The position numbers were made by a program, and so were the translations under genes. A stretch of DNA of 64,000 nucleotides from Pseudoalteromonas flavipulchra NCIMB 2033 = ATCC BAA-314. Its GTDB lineage: Bacteria > Pseudomonadota > Gammaproteobacteria > Enterobacterales > Alteromonadaceae. The DNA is taken from the NCBI GenBank assembly GCA_000814665.1, contig JWIH01000012.1, forward strand, positions 214,437 through 278,436, read 5' to 3'. Under the pieces are notes generated by a model. The model saw nothing but the letters and a program-made list of their open reading frames with translations. It was not told where the DNA came from and ran no database searches. This document shows, in pieces, positions 49,127 to 58,656 of this stretch. Positions within the stretch are counted from its first letter, which is position 1; each line of letters starts with the position of its first letter.

Positions 49127-49290
49127 AACCTGAGGTTTGGATAAGGAATGAGCTAACTCACTGTTTTTTAATCACCTTAAACTATCTTCTTATCTAGCCA
49201 GAGAGTTTTGGGGATAACTCCGCTTCTGCGTCCTGCTCTCGCTAAGGTACCTACATCCTGTAGGCAAGGCGAATTTACGCAGCTCAGGTT
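49127..49290. repeat. Inverted-repeat element, family B copy 2 (~164 bp)
   Basis: It starts AACCTGAGGTTTGGATAAGG and ends GCAGCTCAGGTT, with AACCTGAG/CTCAGGTT termini. It matches copy 1 (24914-25109) in inverted orientation through the TTATCTAGCCAGAGAGTTTT block and the whole left 30 bp. About 30 bp shorter than copy 1. Its right end touches the yacL stop codon at 49289-49291. Confidence 0.75.
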
Positions 49291-49657
49291 ATTTAGCTGT
49301 GGTAAATTCAGCCCACTCTATCAGCATGGGTAAAAAATCTTCATAGCCACACACCGCCATCATACCCGACTCATCTAAAGCCAGTGCGTCTTCTTGATAT
49401 TGTGCTATGTCATCACTTTCATGAAACAAAGCGTGGCTTTCAAATAATGCTTCTTGCGGCGTGAACGTGGCGCGGATCTCTTTTCCAGCCAACACAAGCT
49501 CTTCTTTTTGATTTGGCAGGTTTTCAAGCTGTGTCAGCAGGCTGACAATACGCTCATGTGCAAGCTCTTCGCTCAGCCACCGACCTATCAACGCATGCTC
49601 GTCATTTAAGCGAGCTCGAAACCCAGAAAGTGGGTCACGAATAAACTGGTATTCCAT
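49289..49657 (-). CDS. yacL: YacL family protein (UPF0231)
   Basis: A 122-residue acidic protein resembling E. coli YacL (120 residues), of unknown function. Shared features are the start MEYQFIRDPLSG (E. coli MDYEFLRD) and the C-terminal CGYEDFLPML (E. coli CGVEDFLQ). The gene seems intact; its TAA stop lies exactly where the family B repeat begins. Confidence 0.8.
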   Translation of the reverse strand: MEYQFIRDPLSGFRARLNDEHALIGRWLSEELAHERIVSLLTQLENLPNQKEELVLAGKEIRATFTPQEALFESHALFHESDDIAQYQEDALALDESGMMAVCGYEDFLPMLIEWAEFTTAK

Positions 49658-49761
49658 CTTTACTTCTTAACTAAATCACCTTCTTTTATTATACCTAAGT
49701 GGCGTCCGCTAAGCATTCATTGATAGAATTACCTTTTAACCACTCGATTGTTGGTCAACGC

Positions 49762-50664
49762 ATGTCGCCTGTTGAGATCTTATTTCCTCTCATCTTTATC
49801 GTTATTTCTGGTTTTTTGAGTGCAAAGATTGGCTTTATCGCCATCAATCAGCTTGATGGCTTGCGTACTTTTATCTTTAATTTATGTATTCCTGTACTGT
49901 TATTTAGCAGTATGGTGCAAGCAGATCTGAAAAGCCTCGCAACAGGCTCCTTGTTATTATCCTTTTATCTCCCAGTCGCTCTGACTTATGCAGGCCTATA
50001 CCTATTTCTTTTCAAGGCACAACATCGCTCAAAAGCAGACAGTGCAGCATTAGCATTAAGTGGCACCTACTCTAATACCGTGTTAGTCGGATTACCGATT
50101 ATCCTAATGGCGCTCGGTGAGCAAGCCGCTGCCATGGTATTTATGATTATTACATTCCACAGTGCGATGCTGTTTTTTATGACTTTTTTACTGGCAGCAA
50201 GACACAAGAATAAGTTGGATATTGCGAAACCCCTGCTGTTAAATCCAATAGTGATAAGTATTACGAGTGGTTTGATATTAAACGTTGCTGGATTAAAGCT
50301 ACCAAGCTTAATACTTGAAAGCTTTAGTTGGTTGGCAAAACCTGCCATTCCAGGGGCGCTATTTATTCTGGGTGCGAGCTTGGTACAGTACGGCGTGCGA
50401 GGAAAGTTACACGGTGCGATATGGCTAAGTGCAGTAAAACTGACGCTACTACCGGGATTGGTTTATCTCTTTGCCACTTATTTAGGATTGGCAACTCAGC
50501 AAGTTCAGGTGGTGACTTTAATGAGTGCCTCTCCTTTAGGAGTCAATGCCTATCTTGTTGCTAGACAGCTCGACAGCCAACAAGCAACACTTGCGGCTAC
50601 CGTTGTGCTGTCCACTGTGCTGAGCATGGTCAGCCTGACTGGGTGGTTATACTTTTTGGTATAA
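49762..50664 (+). CDS. AEC family auxin/malate-type permease
   Basis: A 300-residue membrane protein with about 10 helices of the AEC (auxin efflux carrier)/MalP type. Family stretches are GFLSAKIGFI near the N-terminus, SGTYSNTVLVGLPI in the middle and SASPLGVNAYLVARQ before the last helix. The substrate is unknown (often organic acids). I start at ATG 49762 (MSPVEILFPL), because the upstream codons to a GTG at 49699 look non-membrane and would lengthen the protein beyond the usual size. Confidence 0.88.
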   Translation: MSPVEILFPLIFIVISGFLSAKIGFIAINQLDGLRTFIFNLCIPVLLFSSMVQADLKSLATGSLLLSFYLPVALTYAGLYLFLFKAQHRSKADSAALALSGTYSNTVLVGLPIILMALGEQAAAMVFMIITFHSAMLFFMTFLLAARHKNKLDIAKPLLLNPIVISITSGLILNVAGLKLPSLILESFSWLAKPAIPGALFILGASLVQYGVRGKLHGAIWLSAVKLTLLPGLVYLFATYLGLATQQVQVVTLMSASPLGVNAYLVARQLDSQQATLAATVVLSTVLSMVSLTGWLYFLV

Positions 50665-50667
50665 CCG

Positions 50668-50895
50668 TTAATACCTAGGCGGCGTATACTTAGCAGCATC
50701 AATAATAGCCCACAAATGGAAAACAGCTGCGATCACAGGTGGAACCAATAAAAACCACAGTGCATACCCACCTACAACAACTATTGCGAAGATTAAAGCC
50801 GCCAATATACGACCTTGAACCAACTGACCAAGGCCAGGGAAAAAGACGTTACAAATCGCTGCAATTACATTACCACCAGAACCTTGTCCAGACAT
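50668..50895 (-). CDS. Small two-helix membrane protein (TM2-like)
   Basis: A 75-residue protein with two hydrophobic segments (about 9-26 and 29-58) and the PGLGQLVQGR turn seen in TM2/PspC-like small membrane proteins. Function unknown. An AGGTAACTATG start region (AGAGAGGTAAC on the minus strand) gives it a good ribosome-binding site. Convergent with the AEC permease, 3 bp apart. Confidence 0.75.
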   Translation of the reverse strand: MSGQGSGGNVIAAICNVFFPGLGQLVQGRILAALIFAIVVVGGYALWFLLVPPVIAAVFHLWAIIDAAKYTPPRY

Positions 50896-51115
50896 AGTTA
50901 CCTCTCTTAGTTACTTAAAGTCTTTCTTTTTAATATATCAGATTTCATGCCAACACTAACACTTTGATTTTAAAAGAAACCAATGAAACTCATTGTTTTC
51001 TGTTCACTATAAGTTAGCCTAAACCACTAACTTTTAGCTTAAAGTTTAGCTATATTATGATGCGTAATTCAATCACTTTGATTTGCATAAAATAATAATG
51101 AAAACAGGATGTCTT

Positions 51116-52429
51116 ATGCTTGGCAAGTTTATCACCCCGCTAACAAAATTAGTCGACAAGTATCTACCCGATCCATTTGTGATTGTGCTTTTACTCACTT
51201 TTTTGGTGATGGTACTCGCTACATTGTTTACTCCAGCAACGCCTGTCATGGTGCTTGAGGCATGGGGTAATGGCTTTTGGAAGCTGCTTACTTTTGCGAT
51301 GCAAATGTTGTTAGTTTTATTATGTGGTCACATGCTTGCTGTTACCCCTCCAATAGCGAAAGCGCTAGACCGTATCGCAGGCCTAGCTAAAACTCCTTCT
51401 CAAGCAATTATACTCACCACCTTTGTTGCGATGAGCGCCAGCTGGATAAATTGGGGGTTTGGCTTAGTAGTCGGGGCTTTGTTCGCAAAGGCCATCGCTC
51501 GAAAAGTGAAAGTTGATTATCGCCTGTTAGTGGCTAGTGCTTACTCTGGTTTTGTTGTTTGGCACGCAGGCCTATCAGGCTCAGTCCCCCTGACTATCGC
51601 AACTCCGGGGCACTTTAGTGAAAAGAGCATAGGTATTGTTACCACTTCAGAGACAATCTTTGCACCATTTAACCTACTCATCGTACTCAGTATTTTTATC
51701 GTTTTACCACTTATAAATAAACTAATGCTTCCCAAAGATGATGACGCAGTTATTGTTGATAAAGAAAAGCTCATTGAACAAAGTAATAATATCAGTACCC
51801 ACAATACTCCGGCTGCAAAATTAGAAAATGCCTCATGGCTTGGTATGTTAGGAGGAGCAATCGGTCTTAGCTACTTGGGCTTTTACTTTATATTTAATGC
51901 AGGCACATTGACATTGAATATCGTCATAGCCCTGTTTTTGTTCTTAGCCATGCTGCTACACAAAACCCCTGCAAATATTCTCAATAGCCTACAACAAGCA
52001 ATTCAAGGTGGTGCCGGTATCGTGATCCAGTTTCCTTTTTATGCTGGGATCATGGCTATGATGGTTGAAACAGGACTAGCACAACAAATATCTCAAGGAT
52101 TTGTTTCTATTAGCAGTCAATGGACATTACCGCTGTGGAGCTTTTTAAGTGCAGGCCTTGTAAATATATTTGTGCCTTCAGGCGGCGGTCAGTGGGCGGT
52201 ACAAGCACCAATTATCATTCCCGCAGCAGAAGCGCTTAATGCGGACATAGCCAGAGTCGCGATGGCCGTTGCATGGGGTGATGCTTGGACTAACCTGATC
52301 CAGCCATTTTGGGCACTGCCGGTACTTGCAATTGCAGACCTTAAAGCCAAAGATATTATGGGATTTTGCCTAGTACAATTGCTGGTAACGGGTGTAATTA
52401 TCGCAACTTTATTGTTGCTGCCTCTGTAA
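51116..52429 (+). CDS. Short-chain fatty acid transporter, AtoE family
   Basis: A 437-residue polytopic protein of the AtoE/short-chain fatty acid transporter family. Signature stretches are KYLPDPFVIVLLLTF near the start, MSASWINWGFGLVVGALF, and the C-terminal FVPSGGGQWAVQAPI and AWGDAWTNLIQPFWALP. I start at ATG 51116, which has CAGGATG 7-9 nt upstream; upstream in-frame ATGs (51098) lack a site. No ato catabolic genes are near it, so the physiological substrate is open. Confidence 0.88.
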   Translation: MLGKFITPLTKLVDKYLPDPFVIVLLLTFLVMVLATLFTPATPVMVLEAWGNGFWKLLTFAMQMLLVLLCGHMLAVTPPIAKALDRIAGLAKTPSQAIILTTFVAMSASWINWGFGLVVGALFAKAIARKVKVDYRLLVASAYSGFVVWHAGLSGSVPLTIATPGHFSEKSIGIVTTSETIFAPFNLLIVLSIFIVLPLINKLMLPKDDDAVIVDKEKLIEQSNNISTHNTPAAKLENASWLGMLGGAIGLSYLGFYFIFNAGTLTLNIVIALFLFLAMLLHKTPANILNSLQQAIQGGAGIVIQFPFYAGIMAMMVETGLAQQISQGFVSISSQWTLPLWSFLSAGLVNIFVPSGGGQWAVQAPIIIPAAEALNADIARVAMAVAWGDAWTNLIQPFWALPVLAIADLKAKDIMGFCLVQLLVTGVIIATLLLLPL

Positions 52430-52454
52430 GAAGGTGCGTAACGCACCTTCTTAC
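52426..52454. terminator. Long palindrome between convergent genes, includes a stop codon
   Basis: A 14-bp perfect inverted repeat (GTAAGAAGGTGCGT / ACGCACCTTCTTAC) around one A. The TAA stop of the transporter gene lies in its left arm. No long T run. It probably acts as a bidirectional terminator or mRNA end for both genes. Confidence 0.7.
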
Positions 52455-52459
52455 ACAGA

Positions 52460-53470
52460 TTAACTTGATAAAATTTTCATTGGTAAACTTAGGATTGGAT
52501 TCTCTGAATCAGCAAAATGCATCATTACCGCAACATGACCTGTAATAACAACTATATACATAATGGCGCTGACCACTTGCCCATATCGGTCAAGGGGTAA
52601 TAAGTGACTGTAATTACGGCCACGCCACTCAATCAGGATTTCAAAACTACCAATCAATATGAATATCACCAGTAGGATTAAGCCAAAGGTGTAACTTATC
52701 CAAAGGCCGAATAATACTCCTGCCATACACGCCAATAACCCCACCCAAGAGCGCATTGAAAAGCTTATACTTTTTAGAACATGCCCACCATCTAACGGCA
52801 AAATAGGTAGTAAATTGAATAAGTTCAACAGCGCACTTAATACTGCAACACCAGCAAAGATTTCCATCTCTGTCGCGTAATACAACACCACTCCAAGGAT
52901 TGAGGTTATCAAACCAAATGCCGGTCCCATCAACGAAATAACTACATCTTGCCAGCGGGTCGTGATCTTATCGTCACTTACAGCCAGGCCACCAACGAAA
53001 GGGATCAAATAGATGCCTTTTGTTTTAATCCCAAAATAGCGCATCGCGCGGACGTGGCCATATTCATGAACGACTAAGCAAGCCACAAGCATAAGCGCAA
53101 ACTGCCAAGAAAATAGCCATGCGTACCCTGCCACGGATGCGCCAGCCAAGGCAGCTTTGACCACCTTGGCACTTTTAAATAACTTTAAGCCCAATGCTGC
53201 CAAACCAAATAGGCTGCGTTTTTCTTTAGGTGTTTCAGTGCTCACTTCAAGCCACTGAAGCTCAGCTCCATTTACTGCAATTCCAAGTAATCCCTGAGGT
53301 AACTGCTCTGTACTTACCGCCAGTGCTTGTCCATCAATGGTCGCGAAAATGCCATTATGTTGCTCTTCAAAGGTAATCGCTTGCTGCTCAACAAAAAGCT
53401 GTACTACTTGTTGTTGGTTAAAAAAGATAGATACCGCTTTGTCCGCTAGCGAAAGCTCGACTCTATTCAT
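52460..53470 (-). CDS. M50-type zinc metalloprotease (site-2 protease-like)
   Basis: A membrane protease-like protein, 336 residues. An N-terminal soluble region (about 1-85) is followed by about six hydrophobic segments. The zinc motif is HEYGH (His135, Glu136, His139), and the third ligand lies in LLPILPLDGGH. It resembles YwhC/SpoIVFB-like M50 enzymes rather than RseP, lacking a PDZ domain. I start at ATG 53470, with GGA 7 nt upstream, rather than at an in-frame TTG 12 nt further out. Substrate unknown. Confidence 0.85.
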   Translation of the reverse strand: MNRVELSLADKAVSIFFNQQQVVQLFVEQQAITFEEQHNGIFATIDGQALAVSTEQLPQGLLGIAVNGAELQWLEVSTETPKEKRSLFGLAALGLKLFKSAKVVKAALAGASVAGYAWLFSWQFALMLVACLVVHEYGHVRAMRYFGIKTKGIYLIPFVGGLAVSDDKITTRWQDVVISLMGPAFGLITSILGVVLYYATEMEIFAGVAVLSALLNLFNLLPILPLDGGHVLKSISFSMRSWVGLLACMAGVLFGLWISYTFGLILLVIFILIGSFEILIEWRGRNYSHLLPLDRYGQVVSAIMYIVVITGHVAVMMHFADSENPILSLPMKILSS

Positions 53471-53680
53471 ATTCAGATCCAAAGGTCATTTGGGGCATTA
53501 TCGCTAAAAGCGCCCGCTTCATAAAGTGCTGCCAAAATCTGAATTAGAAAAATGCAGGCAAAGTGTCATTATGGCGCTTCAAATTGAGTAAAAATCACCT
53601 TTTAAAGCATTTTGAGATTTGAGCACTTTAAATTATTTGTACTAGACTTTAAGGAGGTAAGGTATACGAAGGAATTGTTA

Positions 53681-54889
53681 ATGTCATTAGCAAAACATCG
53701 GATAATGGTAGTAGATGATTCACCCGCGATCCTCGTCGTAATGCAAGCTATTATGACTGAGCTTGGTATTGAGCATGTCACAACCTGCTCAAGTGCGGTG
53801 AATGCTGTAGAAAAAATACGGCATACTCCTCATCAATTTGACGCCATTTTTACAGATCTCAATATGCCCGAAATGGATGGCATGGAGTTTATTCGCCAAC
53901 TAGGAGAGCTAAGGTTCTCTGGCGGCATTATTATTATTTCCGAAATGGACGAAAAGATTATTGATCTAGCAACCAACCTTGCCAGACAGTCCAATGCACA
54001 TCTTATCGGCAATATTTCCAAGCCCGTACAATTGGTTGATGTCGAGCGCATGCTCAAAAAAATGGAGACGTATACCACTGTTAAACGTAGCCGTATTGAA
54101 AAGGTGACCGAAAGCGATCTTTTGCACGCCATTAGTCACAATGAAATTACGCCTTACTATCAGCCAAAGGTTCACCGTGGTGACAAAAAGATAAAAAGTG
54201 TCGAAGTGCTTGCCCGTATTGTGTCTAAAAATACCGAGCAGGTCATTTTACCAGACCATTTCATTGGCGTGGCCGAAGATACCGATCTAATCAATATCAT
54301 TACTTTCCAGCTTTTTGAAAAGGCAACGGATGAATTCAAAGCAATCAAATCTGAACTCAATTACCCGATTAAACTGGCCTTCAACTTATCGCCCGTGCAA
54401 TTAAATGATTTGAGCTGTCCAGATAAATTGGCACTTATTCTAGAAATAAACCGTTTAAAGCCTAGTGATATCATTTTAGAAATTACTGAAAACCAACCGA
54501 TGAATCAGTCTATTCAACTGGAAACAATGAACCGGTTACGGATCCGAGGGTTTGATATTTCGTTAGATGACTTTGGTACTGGATTTACCAATATTCAGCA
54601 ATTAAAGTCTTTGCCGTTTACCGAGATCAAAATCGACCGCTCTTTGATAACCCATGTGGAATCCGATCGCTTTTCACAGGTACTTATCGACAGCTTAATC
54701 GACATCGCACAAAATCAACAGTTAGACATAGTAGCTGAAGGTATAGAGCGGATTGAAGAGCTACAATACCTTGACCGCTACAAGCATAGCTTATTAATGC
54801 AGGGTTTTTTAATCAGCAAACCTAAACCACTAACAGACCTAGTTGGGTGGATACACTCTTGGCAGCGCATGATTAATTCGAATCCTTAA
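53681..54889 (+). CDS. Response regulator with EAL phosphodiesterase domain
   Basis: A 402-residue regulator: a receiver domain (about 5-125, with the acidic pair Asp12-Asp13 and the phospho-acceptor Asp59 in FTDLNMPEMDG, Lys in ISKPV), then an EAL domain (about 148-400). EAL motifs are intact: EVL (175-177), NLSPVQLN, LEITEN, LDDFGTGF, KIDRSLI and VAEGIE. So it is probably an active cyclic-di-GMP phosphodiesterase, in contrast to the CsrD-like protein. The start at 53681 has AAGGA upstream. No histidine kinase is adjacent. Its 3' end overlaps the CNNM gene by 17 bp. Confidence 0.92.
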   Translation: MSLAKHRIMVVDDSPAILVVMQAIMTELGIEHVTTCSSAVNAVEKIRHTPHQFDAIFTDLNMPEMDGMEFIRQLGELRFSGGIIIISEMDEKIIDLATNLARQSNAHLIGNISKPVQLVDVERMLKKMETYTTVKRSRIEKVTESDLLHAISHNEITPYYQPKVHRGDKKIKSVEVLARIVSKNTEQVILPDHFIGVAEDTDLINIITFQLFEKATDEFKAIKSELNYPIKLAFNLSPVQLNDLSCPDKLALILEINRLKPSDIILEITENQPMNQSIQLETMNRLRIRGFDISLDDFGTGFTNIQQLKSLPFTEIKIDRSLITHVESDRFSQVLIDSLIDIAQNQQLDIVAEGIERIEELQYLDRYKHSLLMQGFLISKPKPLTDLVGWIHSWQRMINSNP

Positions 54890-56000
54890 CCTCTGGAGAG
54901 GGCGTTTCCTCTCCATCGCTTTGCGTTTCAGACGCCTCTTCAGCTTCGTCGCTGTCTTCAATCAAATTATCATGATTATCTACTCGCTCTCGCCACTTTT
55001 GCTTAGCAGCAGCTTGCATATTGGTGGTTTGCTCTCGCTCATCAACAATATCCATTCCCATTAATGATTCAAGCAAATCTTCTAATGTCACTATGCCTTG
55101 TACATCGCCATATTCATCAATGACAAGCGCAATGTGTAGACGCTTTGCCAGTAACGCTTTGAATAGCTCTGGCGCAGCTAGCGTCTCTGGTACGGTATAA
55201 AGAGGGCGAGATAGCTTGCCAATTTTATATTCTTCTCCAAGCCTATGATAAGCCAGCATAATGTCATTCTTGTGTACAAAGCCGATGATGTCATCTGTGT
55301 TTTTATCGAATACCAACACCCGAGAAAAGGCAACTGAACCATGTTCAGACAAATACTCGTGTACTGTCATATCTTTATGCACTTTAAATAGCACCGTTCT
55401 TGGTGTCATGATGCTTTCGAGTTTGGCGTGGCGAAAGCGCAACAAGCTGCGAATAGTTTCAGTTTCATCTTGGTGCAACGCGCCTGCTTCAGAGCCTATC
55501 TCCGCCATTGCTTCGATTTCTTGACGAATGTAGTGGGCTTCGTCTTCTTTACGACCTATCACTTTTGTAAGTTGGTCAGACATCCACACGAATGGCTTCA
55601 ATATTCGAACTAGCCATACCAACACACTTGAAACGATAGGTGTTAACCCGCGCCAATAAGTCGCCCCTAAAGTCTTCGGAATGATTTCTGACAGTACCAA
55701 AACCAGTAGCGTCATCACTGCCGAGGCTATACCGACAGCTGCATCTGAAAATACCACAGCAGCTTGTGCGCCAACCCCTGCAGCACCGGCGGTATGCGCA
55801 ACGGTGTTTAACGTTAGAATGGCAGATAAAGGCTGATCAATATTGTCTTTAAGGCGTTGAACTCGCGATGCTAATGCATCATTGTCTTGCTTTAAGATCC
55901 CTATATGGCTTGGCGTAATACTAAGTAGCACTGCTTCCATCACCGAACAGATAAAAGAGATAGCTATTGCCAAAAACATGTAGGTTAATAATAAAACCAA
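54873..56000 (-). CDS. CNNM/CorC family hemolysin-like membrane protein
   Basis: A 375-residue protein with a DUF21 membrane domain of about four helices (1-150) and a CBS pair (about 190-320, with SIMTPRTVLFKV and VIDEYGDVQGIVTLEDLLE). The C-terminal ~50 residues are acidic and low in complexity. The CorC_HlyC domain usual in longer family members is missing, so this is the shorter type. Related proteins affect magnesium or cobalt efflux; the role here is inferred only from family. Confidence 0.9.
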   Translation of the reverse strand: MVLLLTYMFLAIAISFICSVMEAVLLSITPSHIGILKQDNDALASRVQRLKDNIDQPLSAILTLNTVAHTAGAAGVGAQAAVVFSDAAVGIASAVMTLLVLVLSEIIPKTLGATYWRGLTPIVSSVLVWLVRILKPFVWMSDQLTKVIGRKEDEAHYIRQEIEAMAEIGSEAGALHQDETETIRSLLRFRHAKLESIMTPRTVLFKVHKDMTVHEYLSEHGSVAFSRVLVFDKNTDDIIGFVHKNDIMLAYHRLGEEYKIGKLSRPLYTVPETLAAPELFKALLAKRLHIALVIDEYGDVQGIVTLEDLLESLMGMDIVDEREQTTNMQAAAKQKWRERVDNHDNLIEDSDEAEEASETQSDGEETPSPEVKDSN

Positions 56001-56120
56001 GTAAATTCTCCTCTTTATTCAACGCTAAGTGTTTGCTTAACCGCATACGTTATGTTGCTCATCAACACAGACTATTAAATTTAGGACGTCTATCGCAGCA
56101 ATACAACCAGTTCAAAATAC

Positions 56121-56144
56121 TATGATATAGTTTTATCATATAAT
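56121..56144 (+). promoter_or_regulatory. Dyad overlapping a -10 box upstream of the S9 peptidase
   Basis: TATGATA and TATCATA form a perfect 7-bp inverted repeat 6 nt apart. The right arm overlaps a TATAAT (56139-56144) placed 22 nt before the ATG. This suits a promoter with an overlapping operator, but no -35 is evident and the AT-rich base composition makes chance likely. Confidence 0.35.
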
Positions 56145-56166
56145 TACCTACAATAGGCGCAAATAA

Positions 56167-58620
56167 ATGAAATTACGTACAGCCGTCACTCTACTATTTA
56201 CGGCAGTCTCAGCACAACTTTCAGCAAGCCCATTAGACGAATCAAAAATACAATTTTTGGGTCCCATCGCAGGCGAATCAACAATAAAGCCAGCGGATAC
56301 AGCTCATCGTGATGCAATTATTGAAAACCTGCTACCATCATTACAACAAGACGTCAAACAGGTAACGCTATTCAATAATGAGAGCAAATGGCAAGCACTG
56401 AATAAAGTATCTCAATTAACGATACCTGGACTACAAGCTCTGAAGTTTAATTTCACTACTGAACGTTTTGTCTCAGGTAAACTCAAGCTTGAGGGCATTG
56501 AGAAAGCCAAAATATTTCTAAATGGAGAGCCAGTCTCCGGTGTTAAAGAGGTTCAGCTTGATGTCGTCAAGGGCGATCATCAAATCCTCGTTATCGCTGA
56601 GCAGGTAAATGACTGGAAGAAGGTTGATCTTAGCTTTGAAGGCGAAGCAGCACATGACGCTATCACGCTAACAGAAAAACAAACCAAAGCGCTGTCTGCA
56701 AAGCAGTTGTTTGATGCTCCAACAGTGAGTGCTATCTCACTTGCACCTAACGGCGAATATTACATTTCTACCATACGCCACTACGATGATGAAAAGGGCA
56801 ACTCAGCAATCACCGAAACTGCTTTATACAATGAAGATGGTGACATGCTTTACAGTTTCGATGGCATGAGCGCAAATAGCTTTGCGTGGCGTGATGACAG
56901 CAGCAAACTCACTTATTTAAAAGATAATAAAGCTTACGTCCTTGATGTAAAAACCTTTAAACGTACTCAAGTTGCTACTAAGCTCAATGGCGCTAATAGT
57001 ATCGAGTTTTTTGATAATGACACGCTTATTTTTGCTTGGACCAACAGCGGCAAAGAAGAAGGCAAACTGACTAAACATTATCAAGGTTTAGAAGATAGAT
57101 GGTCATATGCTCGCACTCAATCGCAAATCTTCTTACTCGATATAAAAAGTGGGTTACTTAATCCAGTGACCGTTGGCACACAAAGCCACAGCTTGGCCGA
57201 CTTTGACGCACAAGCAAACACGGTTTTAGCAACGCGTAATAAGCAAGACTACGCGCAACCTCCTCACATGTTGACAGAGTTAATAGAAATCGATCTATCA
57301 AACAAACAGCAAAGTGTCATAGGCCAGTATCGTACATTTAGTGGCGCTCAATACACTAAAAATGGTATTTATGTAACTGCAGGTCCTGATTTTGCCGAAG
57401 GTGCGGGGCGCAACTTACCTGAAGGTATGCTCGCGAATAACTATGATGGCCAACTCTATTGGTTAGATCGCAAAGGCAACAATGTAAAAGCACTGAGTAA
57501 AAACTTTGACCCAGCCATAGGCAGCTTTACCGTACTCAGTAATGGCGATGTGGTACTAAAAGCGACTGACCAAGATCGTCAACAGCTTTTCCTCTTTGAC
57601 GAAAGTAAGTCTACTTTCAAACGCTTAAACACTGGGCTGGATGTTGTCGCCAACTATTCTGTGTCGAGTGAACGTAATCCAGAGATCTTATTCACGGGAA
57701 CTACAGCATCAACTCCACAACAGTTAAAAACCATGTCAACCTCAGATAAGCGAGCTGACACGCTCTGGGACTCAACAAATATCGCATACCAGAATGCGGA
57801 AATTGCCAACCTAGAAGAGTTTAATTTTACTAATACTGAAGGCGTGGAGATTAAAGGCCGCGTGTATCTACCACACGATTTAGACAAAGCTAAAAAATAC
57901 CCAGCACTCGTTTATTACTACGGTGGCACTTCTCCAGTGACTCGTGGCTTTACAGGGCGTTACCCATTTAACTTATGGGCAGCAAAAGGCTATGTGGTTT
58001 ATGTCTTGCAACCAACTGGTGCGACAGGTTTCGGTCAGAAATTCTCAGCAGAACACGTTAATGCTTGGGGTGAACACACCGCTAACGATATCATCATGGG
58101 TACCAAAGAGTTTGTGAAAGCTTACCCTTTCGTTGATGACAAGCGTTTAGGTAATTTAGGTGCTTCTTACGGCGGCTTCATGACTATGCTGCTAACAACA
58201 AAAACTGATTTGTTCTCAGCTTCTATCTCACATGCTGGTATTTCTAATATTACCTCATACTGGGGCCAAGGCTGGTGGGGTTATCTGTATTCTGGCGAGG
58301 CCTCAAAAGGAAGTTTCCCCTGGAACAATCCAACGCTTTACTCACAACATAGCCCGGTATTTAATGCAGACAAAGTAACAACACCATTATTGTTAATTCA
58401 CGGCGACGCGGATACCAATGTGCCGCCAGGTGAAAGTCACAATATGTATACCGCATTGAAAATCCTTGGCCAAGATGTTGAATTGGTCGAATACAAAGGC
58501 GCAGATCATCAAATTTTTGCTCGTGACAAGCGCTTCCATTGGTGGAACACCATGCTTGCTTATTTCGATAAACATTTAAAACAAGAGCCACAGTGGTGGG
58601 AACATCTATACGGTAAGTAA
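56167..58620 (+). CDS. Exported prolyl oligopeptidase family S9 peptidase
   Basis: An 817-residue serine peptidase with a signal peptide (about 1-21). The N-terminal ~530 residues include a beta-propeller-like region, followed by an alpha/beta hydrolase domain. The catalytic triad is Ser667 in GASYGGFM, Asp749 in HGDADTNVP and His781 in GADHQIF. Such enzymes are common in Alteromonadales living on proteinaceous matter, and it probably trims proline-containing or other peptides in the periplasm. A terminator follows. Confidence 0.92.
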   Translation: MKLRTAVTLLFTAVSAQLSASPLDESKIQFLGPIAGESTIKPADTAHRDAIIENLLPSLQQDVKQVTLFNNESKWQALNKVSQLTIPGLQALKFNFTTERFVSGKLKLEGIEKAKIFLNGEPVSGVKEVQLDVVKGDHQILVIAEQVNDWKKVDLSFEGEAAHDAITLTEKQTKALSAKQLFDAPTVSAISLAPNGEYYISTIRHYDDEKGNSAITETALYNEDGDMLYSFDGMSANSFAWRDDSSKLTYLKDNKAYVLDVKTFKRTQVATKLNGANSIEFFDNDTLIFAWTNSGKEEGKLTKHYQGLEDRWSYARTQSQIFLLDIKSGLLNPVTVGTQSHSLADFDAQANTVLATRNKQDYAQPPHMLTELIEIDLSNKQQSVIGQYRTFSGAQYTKNGIYVTAGPDFAEGAGRNLPEGMLANNYDGQLYWLDRKGNNVKALSKNFDPAIGSFTVLSNGDVVLKATDQDRQQLFLFDESKSTFKRLNTGLDVVANYSVSSERNPEILFTGTTASTPQQLKTMSTSDKRADTLWDSTNIAYQNAEIANLEEFNFTNTEGVEIKGRVYLPHDLDKAKKYPALVYYYGGTSPVTRGFTGRYPFNLWAAKGYVVYVLQPTGATGFGQKFSAEHVNAWGEHTANDIIMGTKEFVKAYPFVDDKRLGNLGASYGGFMTMLLTTKTDLFSASISHAGISNITSYWGQGWWGYLYSGEASKGSFPWNNPTLYSQHSPVFNADKVTTPLLLIHGDADTNVPPGESHNMYTALKILGQDVELVEYKGADHQIFARDKRFHWWNTMLAYFDKHLKQEPQWWEHLYGK

Positions 58621-58628
58621 TCAACACT

Positions 58629-58656
58629 AGGCGGCACTCTGTGTCGCCTTTTTGTT
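58629..58656 (+). terminator. Terminator after the S9 peptidase gene
   Basis: AGGCGGCAC pairs with GTGTCGCCT (one mismatch) around a TCT loop, ending in TTTTTG. It lies 8 bp past the stop. Confidence 0.85.
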
